The notes under the pieces are model-generated. The model saw nothing but the letters and a program-made list of their open reading frames with translations, ran no database searches and was not told the origin of the DNA. Below, in pieces: positions 1 through 8,400 of a DNA stretch of 59,229 bases (the first letter of the stretch is position 1; each line of letters opens with the position of its first letter). The stretch lies in NCBI GenBank assembly GCA_947085815.1, contig CAMTXU010000027.1, positions 1-59,229 of the forward strand. Reading direction: 5' to 3'. The position numbers and the translations under genes are program-made. The DNA comes from Fen-1258 sp947085815 (GTDB taxonomy: Bacteria; Bacteroidota; Ignavibacteria; Ignavibacteriales; Melioribacteraceae).

Positions 1-1
1 G

Positions 2-796
2 AAGAATGATGTTATCGGAATTATTCTGGATGGAACCGGCTACGGAACTGATAATACAATTTGGGGCGGTGAAATTTTGTTTGGTAATTATACAACAGTA
101 AAACGTTTTGCCCATCTTGAAGCCATTCCCCTTCCCGGTGGTGATGCAGCGGTCAAAGAACCATGGCGGATTGCAGTAAGTTATTTGTATCATGCTTTCG
201 ATGGCAAACTTCCACAACTCGATTTCATGAAAAACACAAATACAGAATTGATTTTGCAAATGCTTGATAAAAAAATAAATTCGCCTCTCACAAGCAGCGC
301 AGGAAGATTGTTCGATGCTGTCTCTGTTATTTGCGGTGGATCAAAAACAATTCGTTACGAAGCTCAAGCAGCAATCGAGTTGATGCAGAAAGTTGAAACG
401 ATAGATGTTGAAGCATATTTATTAAATGAGGAAGAGAGCAAACTAAAATTTATCTCCTTAAAAACTTTGATCAGAAATATTGTTGAAGATGTAGGAAAAA
501 ATGTTACTTCTTCAATCATCAGTGCAAGATTTCATAAAACATTTGCACAACTACTTATTAAAAAAGCAGAGCAAGCTCGGGCTGAAACTGATATTAATGA
601 TGTTGTTTTAAGCGGCGGAGTTTTTCAGAATGAAATATTGCTTGAGTTAATGGAAAATGAATTAATACGTCTCGACTTTAATGTTTACTCACATTCCAAA
701 ATCCCAACGAATGACGGCGGAATTTCTTTTGGACAAGTAATGGTGGTGAATGAATTGATGGCAAGTGGAATGAGCCGGGTAGAGTTTGTTTTATAG
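2..796 (+). CDS. hypF: Carbamoyltransferase HypF, C-terminal part (cut by window start)
   Basis: HypF makes the thiocarboxamide on HypE that becomes the cyanide ligands of the [NiFe] centre. The reading frame is open from base 2, so the gene starts outside the window; the TTG at 77 is only the first start-like codon inside it. The visible part is the C-terminal Kae1-like carbamoyltransferase domain. It shows the motif DGTGYGTD, then WGGE, LPGGDAAVKEPWR, and near the end LSGGVFQNEIL, all typical of HypF. It ends at a TAG and converges on the minus-strand hydrogenase operon, whose last gene stops at 1305. It is the only hyp gene in the window on the plus strand; hypCDE are at 16-18.7 kb and hypA and hypB are not seen. 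The family call is secure; the N-terminal acylphosphatase and zinc-finger domains cannot be checked here. Confidence 0.93.
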   Translation, partial: KNDVIGIILDGTGYGTDNTIWGGEILFGNYTTVKRFAHLEAIPLPGGDAAVKEPWRIAVSYLYHAFDGKLPQLDFMKNTNTELILQMLDKKINSPLTSSAGRLFDAVSVICGGSKTIRYEAQAAIELMQKVETIDVEAYLLNEEESKLKFISLKTLIRNIVEDVGKNVTSSIISARFHKTFAQLLIKKAEQARAETDINDVVLSGGVFQNEILLELMENELIRLDFNVYSHSKIPTNDGGISFGQVMVVNELMASGMSRVEFVL

Positions 797-831
797 ATTA
801 GTCAACTACAAAAAGCATAAATAATGATAGG

Positions 832-910
832 TGTCATTCTGAATGAAGCGGTTGCGAAATGAAGAATCTGGTTTTAGACTCTTAAGTCGTTACACTTCTT
901 CAGAATGACA
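832..910. repeat. Dispersed repeat, TGTCATTCTGA family (short copy)
   Basis: The segment begins TGTCATTCTGAATGAAG and ends CTTCAGAATGACA, so its ends are inverted repeats of each other, with GAAGAATCT inside the left arm. It encodes nothing visible. Further members are at 923-1293, 23678-23799 and 57128-57218, with a GTCATTCCCG variant at 25847. Confidence 0.75.
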
Positions 911-919
911 GAACAGTTA

Positions 920-1243
920 TTATGTCATTCTGAGTTCGGCAGAGCCGGACGAAGGATCTAACATCCATTCTTCACTTAAATCTTTCCATTCGAAATTATT
1001 CTCTTCGATCAATTTTATTCTCTTTTCTTTAAGCCAACCTTTAATTTGTTTCTCACGGGCAATAGCCGAGTTTATATCGTTAGTCTCTTCATAATAAACA
1101 AGTTTCTTAATGTTATATTATTCTGTGAATCCTTTAACCAATTGGTTTTTATGTTCGTACACCCTTCTTTGCAAAATGTTGGTTACTCCAGTGTAAAGTG
1201 TCCTCGAATTGTTTGTCATTATATAAACATAGTATTGTCGCAT
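920..1243 (-). pseudogene. GIY-YIG nuclease family protein, interrupted by one in-frame TAA
   Basis: Translation of the minus strand from the ATG at 1243 gives a small GIY-YIG endonuclease of the UPF0213/YhbQ-like kind. The N-terminus reads QYYVYIMTN then LYTGVTN, followed by QRRVYEHK. Codon 42 (1118-1120) is TAA where a lysine codon AAA would fit. Beyond it the same frame continues without break as YNIKKLVYYEE, then AIAREKQIKGW (carrying the expected catalytic Glu) and a C-terminal NFEWKDLSEEW, to a stop at 920-922. Total length would be 107 residues, normal for the family. Only one base change is needed to explain the defect, so decay is recent, or this is an error in the assembly. The last residues are encoded by the arm of a TGTCATTCTGA repeat. 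Confidence 0.8.
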
Positions 1244-1293
1244 GATGCTATTCCGAATTTAGATTCTTCGTCTCTTCGTTCTTCATAATGACA
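923..1293. repeat. TGTCATTCTGA-family repeat enclosing the GIY-YIG gene
   Basis: The left arm (923-959) runs TGTCATTCTGAG to GAAGGATCT. The right arm (1261-1293) runs AGATTCTTCG to CATAATGACA. The arms are inverted and have the same layout as the gene-less copies at 832-910 and 23678-23799, but here the space between them is occupied by the nuclease gene. Confidence 0.6.
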
Positions 1294-1304
1294 AATTGAC
1301 GTTT

Positions 1305-1787
1305 TTAGAGCGAACTCATTTCTTTCAGTATCATTTCGCATGCCGCATGAATTGCATTTTTCATCACACTTGATAAGCCGGGAGAAACTTCCTCGGGGAT
1401 ACATTCAACCTGTGCAACAATTATTTTCACATCAACTTTACAAAAATTTTTTAATTCTCTTAATAAATTAGAGGTAGGTACTTGATGCATCGAAAAGTCA
1501 TCACATTTTATTTCAGGCATTTCATCAACATCAAGATGAAAAATTGAACCGGCAGATTTTCCTAAATCTACTGCATCTACAATAATTATTTTAGCGGGTT
1601 TTCTTTCACTCAGAACAATATTAAACAAATATGTTCTTACGCTTAATCCGGCATCGCAAATATAAACGTGAGGTGGAATATCAAAATTCTTTTCTAAATA
1701 TTGAACAACTTCGGGACCAAAACCATCATCACCGAAGAGAATATTTCCACATCCAAAAACAAGTATTTCTTTTTCTAAGTAGTCCAT
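1305..1787 (-). CDS. Hydrogenase maturation protease (HycI/HyaD/FrcD family)
   Basis: This nickel-dependent endopeptidase removes the C-terminal tail of the hydrogenase large subunit after nickel insertion. The 160 residues are the usual length. The family signature GCGNILFGDDGFGPEVV is at residues 12-28, the acidic metal ligand region is VDAVDLG near the middle, and the conserved His is in FSMHQVP. It is the last gene of the operon, 87 bases after the large subunit, which carries the DPCxxCxxH cleavage motif it would act on. Being encoded next to its own substrate is normal for this family. The C-terminus lies close to the repeat-rich region that separates it from hypF. Confidence 0.92.
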   Translation of the reverse strand: MDYLEKEILVFGCGNILFGDDGFGPEVVQYLEKNFDIPPHVYICDAGLSVRTYLFNIVLSERKPAKIIIVDAVDLGKSAGSIFHLDVDEMPEIKCDDFSMHQVPTSNLLRELKNFCKVDVKIIVAQVECIPEEVSPGLSSVMKNAIHAACEMILKEMSSL

Positions 1788-1874
1788 ATTTTATTTTGTA
1801 GATAAACAAAAAGGTGCATCTGATTAAGCATGCACCCTTTATAGTTTTGTAATTCAAGAAAAGAAAAAATACTT

Positions 1875-3320
1875 CTAATTTTGAATTGAATTAATAAGAA
1901 TGCCATCACCATCAACAATATCGATCTTAACTGGAAGACGACCATCAAGATTATGCGTTGCACATGATAAGCAAGGGTCATAAGCTCGAATTGCCATTTC
2001 AACGCGATTTAAAATTCCTTGGTCATATTTCCCATCTTTAATCAACAACTTCGCTGCTTGATTTACCGACATATTGATAGGTGCGTTATTATGAGTTGTA
2101 CCAACAATGAGATTTAGATTTGTAATTAAACCCTTATCATCTGTCTCATAGTCATGAATTAATGTTCCTCTTGGTGCTTCAACACATCCAACACCTCTTG
2201 CAGCTCTTGGGGTTACCGGTACTCTAGTTTCTCTGCTTGTTATTTCGGGATCGTTTAATAATTCCACTGCATGTTCTGCGTTGTAAAGAAGCTCAATAAG
2301 CCGTGCCCAATGATACAAAAGAGTTAGTTGAGCAGGACGCCCAAATTTTTCTCTGAACTCTTCGAATTCTTTTTGAGCTAATGGTGTTGCCATTTTATCT
2401 GCAACATTAATTCTTGCCAACGAATTAGTTCTGTAAATACCTTTTGGGTTGTCAATATCCATAGAAAAACCTTCACCCCAGGATTTTGCATATGGAAACT
2501 TTAGATACGACCAATCTTCAATTCGCTCTGAAATAAAATCTGCATACTGATCGTATGCAAAATCTGTGTATGAACCGTCAGGTTTCATAAGCCGGAGTTT
2601 GCCATCATAAACATTCAAAGCACCATCTTCCGAAACTGTACCCATAAAGCCTGAATTGAAAACACCTAATACTTTAACAGTATCAAGATATTTTGGGAAG
2701 ATATTTTCTTTTGCAAAAGCGATCGAAAATTTTGCGAATTCAAGAACTTCTTCTGCCATTGGAAGAACTATATCTCTTTCTTTTTGCGTTAAAGGTTTGC
2801 TAAATCCTCCGGGTACAGCCGTAACTGGATGAATTGATTTTCCAGAGATGATATTAAGCATCTGCGTTCCTAAATGCCGGTTACGTACAACTTTTTTGCC
2901 TATCTCCGGATTAGCTTGTGCAATTCCAAATACATTCCTGACTGAATAATCAGCATCCGGTCCCATAACAAAATCAGGACCCGATAGGAAAAAGAAATGT
3001 AAAATATGTTCTTCAGTGTAAGCAATACTATTGCAAAGATCACGAAGTTTTTTTCCCGCCGGGGCGGGTTTAACTCCAAAAACTGCATCGTTAGCTTTAG
3101 CCGAAGCCAGATGATGCGACCAGGGACAAACCCCGCAGATACTGGTAACAATTCTTGGTATTTCTTCTACAGGTCTGCCAATGCAAAATTTTTCAAATCC
3201 TCTTAATTCAACAACATTAACCCTTGTATCTGCAACATTACCAGAATCATCAAGTTGAATTGTAACTTTTGCATGCCCTTCAATACGTGAGACCGGTTGT
3301 ATTATTATCTGTTTTCCCAT
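1875..3320 (-). CDS. mvhA: [NiFe] hydrogenase large subunit, group 3c (MvhA)-like
   Basis: This is the catalytic subunit that oxidises H2 or reduces protons at a Ni-Fe(CN)2CO centre. At 481 residues it matches the MvhA/FrhA type. The N-terminal L1 motif is RIEGHAKV (13-20) followed by SICGVCPWSH, giving the first two Ni-binding cysteines. The C-terminal L2 motif is DPCLSCATH, followed by a tail of about 25 residues that the neighbouring protease (1305-1787) would remove after the His. There is no signal peptide and the partner subunit has none, so the enzyme is cytoplasmic. The gene starts 2 bases after the small subunit stop. The subgroup 3c assignment rests on its length, the motifs and the adjacent MvhD and HdrA genes, not on a tree. 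The symbol is by similarity. Confidence 0.92.
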   Translation of the reverse strand: MGKQIIIQPVSRIEGHAKVTIQLDDSGNVADTRVNVVELRGFEKFCIGRPVEEIPRIVTSICGVCPWSHHLASAKANDAVFGVKPAPAGKKLRDLCNSIAYTEEHILHFFFLSGPDFVMGPDADYSVRNVFGIAQANPEIGKKVVRNRHLGTQMLNIISGKSIHPVTAVPGGFSKPLTQKERDIVLPMAEEVLEFAKFSIAFAKENIFPKYLDTVKVLGVFNSGFMGTVSEDGALNVYDGKLRLMKPDGSYTDFAYDQYADFISERIEDWSYLKFPYAKSWGEGFSMDIDNPKGIYRTNSLARINVADKMATPLAQKEFEEFREKFGRPAQLTLLYHWARLIELLYNAEHAVELLNDPEITSRETRVPVTPRAARGVGCVEAPRGTLIHDYETDDKGLITNLNLIVGTTHNNAPINMSVNQAAKLLIKDGKYDQGILNRVEMAIRAYDPCLSCATHNLDGRLPVKIDIVDGDGILINSIQN

Positions 3321-3322
3321 TT

Positions 3323-4267
3323 CTATTCCCTCCTTCCTGCTGTTGGCAAAGGTCGTAAGCGTTTTTGTCCTCCGATATAACGGTTGAACATCGCACGTCT
3401 ATCATCAACGAGTTTTGCATCAAGTCCTATTGAAGAAAGAGCGCTCATCATATCAACCATTGGATTGGCATCGCTTCTAATAGGACCGAAACAACCGCGG
3501 CACGGCATATATCCTTTAACGCAGCGAGGAATATTTTCTTCTCCGTTCATCGGTTTTCCACATCCCGATTTTGTAACTGGTCCTAAACAGATAATTCCCT
3601 GCTCATTAAAGCATCTTAAAGAATTATATTCTCCGGGAGTGAATTCTGCATCTTGTAATGGTCTTTTCAAATTGAAACTGCTCTTCTCTTCACGTTTTGT
3701 TGGACAGTCATCACAGACGCTTCTTTCAGGAAGTGAAAATGGTTTTCCACCAAGAAGTGCAGTCAAAGCTTCTACGATGATAGCCGGATTCATTGGGCAA
3801 CCGGGAATAGCTAGATCAACTTTTACGACTTCATCAAGAGCGTAAACCCTATCGGTAAGGGGAGGGATATCAACAGATGGAGTATTATTCGATTCGGTAC
3901 TTTTTGAATCTCTGAATACTTTATCATATAATTCCTGCAATTCATACATATTAGCAAGCGCAGGAATTCCTCCAAAACAAGCGCATGAACCAAGTGCAAT
4001 AAGAGTTCCGCATTTTTTTCTCATCTCTTCTGCAACATGTCTTTCTTTCTCGTTTCTAATTCCACCGGAGATCATTCCCACATCAGCCAGAGGAATCTCA
4101 AGTTCAGTTTTTTCACCTGTTTGTCCGTAGTACTTGTGATCCATTAATACCGGCATATGAACAAATTGGAGTGATGGAAGTAGATCGAGAAGTTGTTCTC
4201 CTATGTCAAGAATGGCTATCTCACATCCTCCGCAGATGTTGAGCCATTCTTCAGCTACAGTTGCCAT
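3323..4267 (-). CDS. mvhG: [NiFe] hydrogenase small subunit, MvhG-like
   Basis: This is the electron-transfer subunit carrying three iron-sulfur clusters between the Ni-Fe site and MvhD. In its 314 residues the proximal cluster motif CGGCE is at residues 12-16 and GSCACFGG follows near residue 94, then PGCPMNP, and a distal-cluster region with CLGPVTKSGCG and CVKGYMPCRGCFGP. It starts MATVAEEW with no Tat signal, which fits a cytoplasmic group 3 enzyme rather than a periplasmic uptake hydrogenase. It follows the 66-residue gene by 61 bases and precedes the large subunit by 2, so small-large translation is probably coupled. Confidence 0.92.
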   Translation of the reverse strand: MATVAEEWLNICGGCEIAILDIGEQLLDLLPSLQFVHMPVLMDHKYYGQTGEKTELEIPLADVGMISGGIRNEKERHVAEEMRKKCGTLIALGSCACFGGIPALANMYELQELYDKVFRDSKSTESNNTPSVDIPPLTDRVYALDEVVKVDLAIPGCPMNPAIIVEALTALLGGKPFSLPERSVCDDCPTKREEKSSFNLKRPLQDAEFTPGEYNSLRCFNEQGIICLGPVTKSGCGKPMNGEENIPRCVKGYMPCRGCFGPIRSDANPMVDMMSALSSIGLDAKLVDDRRAMFNRYIGGQKRLRPLPTAGRRE

Positions 4268-4328
4268 TAATCCTCCTTCTATATACTGATTAAAAAATAA
4301 AGTGGGTACGATTCACCACTTCTTTTAT

Positions 4329-4529
4329 TTAACGATTACCTTCAATTTTTACTTCGGCTGCTACGCGCCGGCTATAGACAAAATATTTCCCATCTTCCTC
4401 TATGAGTTTAGTCTCGAATCCGTCTTTAGAATATTTATCAACATTCTCCTGCGCCGCAGATTCCAACTCATAATTTATTCCATCCCGCATAAATTTCTTG
4501 CCATCAATTATTTTTACATTCTCTGCCAA
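4329..4529 (-). CDS. 66-residue conserved-looking protein in the hydrogenase operon
   Basis: I do not recognise a named family. The start is a TTG at 4529, chosen because GGAG lies 8 bases upstream and no ATG fits. The protein is charged and soluble, without cysteines or membrane segments, with a predicted alpha segment (AAQENVDKYSKDGF) and two beta-like stretches ending KYFVYSRRVAAEVKIE. It sits between the inserted repeat element (4687-4962) and the small subunit gene, on the same strand as the operon. It could be an assembly or regulatory partner of the hydrogenase, but that is position only. The overlapping plus-strand frame is judged a shadow. Confidence 0.6.
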   Translation of the reverse strand: MAENVKIIDGKKFMRDGINYELESAAQENVDKYSKDGFETKLIEEDGKYFVYSRRVAAEVKIEGNR

Positions 4530-4686
4530 GTATTATCTCCTTAACTTTCGAGTGAATTTTAATTTTGTGTTTCATTTATCTATTTCGTTTTACCGCTAAT
4601 TGTGTGAATATTTTTGAAATTATTAATCCCAGAGGGATTTAATATTAGTAGAATATTTTCCCAAAGGGATGGATTCCCTAAAAACA

Positions 4687-4962
4687 GTCCCGTTAGGGAC
4701 GAAATATTATTATTCCGGTTCTCTTAAAATGTATCGTTCGTCAAATTCAACATCATAAGCTTTAAGAAATGATTTATATTCGTCCATAAATATTATCTTC
4801 TTAATTCTGTCAATAATTGCTCTTCTGTATTGCACGGCAAAAATTATCTGTATATGAATTTGTGTATAGGTGTTACTCATTGTTGCTAAAAATATTTCGT
4901 TCCTATGGGACTATCTGTTGTTGTTTAATTTATTTCTTCCAATATTTAGTCCCTAACGGGAC
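4687..4962. mobile_element. REP/IS200-type relic bounded by GTCCCTAACGGGAC palindromes
   Basis: The element is bounded by GTCCCGTTAGGGAC at 4687-4700 and GTCCCTAACGGGAC at 4949-4962, which are inverted copies. A degenerate copy (GTTCCTATGGGAC) lies at about 4899-4911, and further GGGAT-type fragments occur at 4625-4675. Between them is a shrunken Y1 transposase. The unit is inserted inside the hydrogenase operon, between mvhD and the 66-residue gene, where other intergenic gaps are 0-90 bases. Confidence 0.65.
4710..4880 (-). pseudogene. IS200-like (Y1, REP-associated) transposase, internally deleted
   Basis: The 56-codon minus-strand frame starts ATG at 4880 with MSNTYTQIHIQIIFAVQYR, the classic N-terminus of IS200/REP-associated tyrosine transposases. 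It then jumps to FLKAYDVEFDERYIL, which resembles the C-terminal end of the same family (FLKDFEVEYDERYIF type). The central part with the HUH motif and the catalytic tyrosine is missing, so the protein cannot be an active transposase. A full member would be about 150 residues. The join is in frame, so this is a single internal deletion of roughly 270-300 bases rather than gradual decay. Family identity is by motif recall; a database search would confirm it. Confidence 0.7.
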
Positions 4963-4995
4963 TATTGGCGAAGCCATGCCTTTTGCACATTCTTT

Positions 4996-5025
4996 ACAAA
5001 CCTGCCTGCCGGCAGGCAGGTTTGT
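4996..5025. repeat. 30-bp perfect palindrome, GCCTGCCGGCAGGC family
   Basis: The sequence reads ACAAACCTGCCTGCC followed by its exact reverse complement. Related CCTGCC/GGCAGG inverted repeats recur at about 21571-21607, 28294-28310, 30776-30790, 37207-37236, 46612-46644 and 53608-53626. In an mRNA it would fold into a 15-bp hairpin 3' of mvhD. Confidence 0.75.
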
Positions 5026-5060
5026 ATCGCTTTCACACAATTAGCGGTAGAACCTTTATT

Positions 5061-5474
5061 TCATTGACTGTATGGACTCGGTCCAAGTTTTTTAATTGTT
5101 TCAACTACGTCTCTCATCACTTGAGCGAACTTCGGCGCTTCTGAAGCGGAGATCCATTCCAGCCGAAACCGTTCACCTTCTATCCCAAAATCCTCAAGCA
5201 TAAGAGAAATAGCATTTGCTCTCTTTTCTGCACTCTTATTTCCTTCTATATAATGACAGTCCCCGATATGACAGCCGCACATTATCACTCCATCAATACC
5301 TTTAGTTAATGCATCAATTACAAGGTTAGGATGAACCATATTTGAACACATCACCCTAATGATCCGAATGTTGGTCGGATATTGCAACCTTGAAACTCCT
5401 GCCAGATCTGCGCCTGCATAAGAACACCAGTTACAGCAGAAGGCAATTATTTTTGGTTCGAAATCATTTTGCAT
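5061..5474 (-). CDS. mvhD: MvhD-like iron-sulfur electron-transfer subunit
   Basis: MvhD carries electrons from the hydrogenase small subunit to HdrA through a [2Fe-2S] cluster. The 137-residue protein has the normal length and the conserved cysteines in FCCNWCSYAGAD near the N-terminus, then RVMCSNMVHP, and MCGCHIGDCHY. It begins 2 bases after the NuoG-HdrA fusion stop, so the two are very probably translated together and form the physical link between the HdrA module and the hydrogenase. It is complete and shows no odd residues. The repeat element and palindrome follow it directly. Confidence 0.93.
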   Translation of the reverse strand: MQNDFEPKIIAFCCNWCSYAGADLAGVSRLQYPTNIRIIRVMCSNMVHPNLVIDALTKGIDGVIMCGCHIGDCHYIEGNKSAEKRANAISLMLEDFGIEGERFRLEWISASEAPKFAQVMRDVVETIKKLGPSPYSQ

Positions 5475-5476
5475 TT

Positions 5477-8400
5477 TTAAACTCCTAACACGGCATTTAC
5501 CTGAGCATAAATCTGTTCTAATTTGAAACCTCTAACAATTATTCCTTTCTTCGGGCATGTAGCTTGACAGCCGCCGCATCCTTTGCAAGCCGACTCATTA
5601 ACTTCAACTATTTTTTTGATTGCACCGTTTCTCATAAATTCAATTAGTGTAATTGCTTTGAATGGGCATGGTTCAATGCAAAACGCACAACCATCACAAT
5701 TTTCATCAATCACTTGAGAAATATTCGCTTCAAGATCTATAAAATCTTTTGAGAGAATTGTAGCGGCTCTTGAAGCCGCTGCCTGGGCTTGAATAATACT
5801 TTCTTCTATTGCTTTAGCCGAGTGTGCCAAACCGCATAAGAATACTCCTTCCGTTGAAAAATCTATTGGGCGGAGTTTCATATGAGCTTCGAGGAAAAAT
5901 TGATCACTCGTTAACGGCACTTTTAATAACTGTCCGATTGATTTATTCCATTCGCCCGGAACAACACCTGCAGAGAGAACCACAAAATCTGCTGATATCT
6001 CAATGGGTATTCTCAAAGTCTGGTCAAAAATTTCCACTTGAAGTCCAGCTCCATTTCTTGAGACTTCCGGTTTTTTATCTTCATCATATCGTAAGAAGAT
6101 AACTCCTTGCTGCCGTGCTTTTGTATAGTAGCTTTCTCTAAATCCGTATGTTCGAATATCACGATACAGTATATAAACATTTGTCTTAGGCGAGAGTTCT
6201 TTTATCTTCAGGGCATTCTTTATTGATTCGGAACAACATATTCTTGAACAGTAGGGTCGTTCTTTATCACGAGAGCCGACACACTGAATTATTACAAATG
6301 TTTTTGGTGGTTGTTTTTTATCTACAGCTAACCATTCACCGCCTGACACTAGACGATGTTCTAGTTCAAGATGAGTCATTACACGTTCATCTTGATTATA
6401 TAAATATTCTTTTGGTTGATATTCTTTTGCACCGGTTGCAACAACAACTACTCCGTGTTCAAATTCTTTTTCAATTCCATCTGTGGCAATTTTAGTTTTG
6501 AAATTTCCGATAGAACCTTCCAAACTTTTTATTTCGGCTTTAGTATATAAATTTATTTTGTTGCTGGATTTTACTTCTTGAATAATGCGTTCCAATTCTT
6601 CTTGCGGCTTCTCTCCGTTAAGTAAATATTTTATGTTTCTTAAATTACCGCCGAGTTCTTTTTCTTTTTCAACCAGGTGCACATCGAATCCTTGATTTGC
6701 GAGCGCTAAAGAAGAAGTCATTCCGGAAAGTCCGCCGCCAATAACAAGCGCCGCTTTAGTTACAGGTATAGATCTTTTTTGAAGAGGTTCTAACAATCTT
6801 GCCTTTGCAACCGCAACTTTTACCAGGTCTTTCGATTTCTCGGTTGCTTTTTCCGGTTCAAACATGTGAACCCAAGAGCATTGATCTCTGATATTAGCCA
6901 TTTCGAAAAGATAAGGATTAAGTCCGGCTTCCCGGATTGTATTTCTAAAAAGCGGTTCGTGCGTTCTAGGGGTGCAAGAGGCAACAACAACACGATTTAA
7001 TTTATACTCCTTAATTTTTTCTTTGATGATCTCCTGCGTATCGTTTGAACATGTGTATAGATTATTATCTGCAAATACTACGTCGGGAAGTTTCTTTGCG
7101 TATTCAACCACATCAGGAACATTTACTACTCCTGCAATGTTTGTTCCGCAATGGCAAACAAATACTCCAATTCTTGGTTTTTGTCCCGCAACATCTATCT
7201 CAGGCGGATATTCTTTCGCAGTGATCAAGCTGCCTCTTACATCGCACAAAAGTGATAATACCCTTGATGCCGCACCCGATGCCTGCATCACGGTTTCAGG
7301 AATATCTTTAGGTTCAGTAAAAGGGCCAGCCACGTAGATACCATCGCGAGAAGATTCCGTTGGATTGAAAATAGAAGTCTTACAAAAATTGAATTCATTC
7401 AACTCAATTCCGAATTTTTCTGCAATGTTGGTTACACCTTTCGGGGGCTGCATTCCGACCGACAAAACAACGAGATCATATTCCCGGGAAACTTTTTTAT
7501 CATCTTCAGTCAGATATTTGATTAAAAGATTTTTTGTGTAGGGAATTTCTTCTACGTCAGGAACGCGGCATCTTATATAATTCACGCCATTGTTTATGGC
7601 TCTTTGATAATATTCATCGAACCCTTTGCCGTGAGCGCGGATATCCATAAAAAATATGTCGCATTCTAAGTTCCCGCCGACATGCTCTTTAGCTATTAAC
7701 GCTTCCTTTGTTGCGTACATACAACATACCGACGAACAATAATCCCTTTCAAAATCGCGGGAGCCGACACATTGGAGGAATGCAATTCTTTTAGGTGCCT
7801 GTCGATCCGAAGGTCTCAATACGTGTCCGGAGAATGGTCCCGAAGCAGATAATATTCTTTCGAACTCAAGTGAGGTAATTACATTGGGAAAAAGTCCATA
7901 TCCAAGTTCCGGTTTTATTTTTGGATCGAATAACTCGAAGCCCGGCGATAAAACTATAGCTCCGACATTCAGTTCTATCTTTTCTTCTCCCTGTTCATAA
8001 TTAATAGCTTTCGCTTCGCACACTGTCTCACATATTTTACATTCCCCATACTTTAGATAAATACATTTTTCTTTATCAATCATAGGTGTATTGGGAACGG
8101 CTTGAGGATAGAGAATATGTATAGCGGGTTTTGAATCTAATCCTAAATTAAATGGATCCGGAATTGGTATTGGAACATTCATGCTGGTGAGATCGGAAAC
8201 TTTTTTCCCGACAGGGCAAATGAAATTGCATGCGCCGCAAGTCCAGCACATCTCATTTTGTTTTCCAAATGGCGGTTCAACTTTTTTGCCCGGACCTCTG
8301 CCGGAAAAAGTCACTGCATTTCTTCCCATCCTCTCTTCGCAAATTCTAACACATAGACCGCAATAAACGCAGTCATCATATTTTTTCTTTATCCTTGGTT

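Noticed and set aside
1046..1288. 80-residue plus-strand frame
   Set aside because: It is the complement of the GIY-YIG gene, whose domain motifs are clear on the minus strand.
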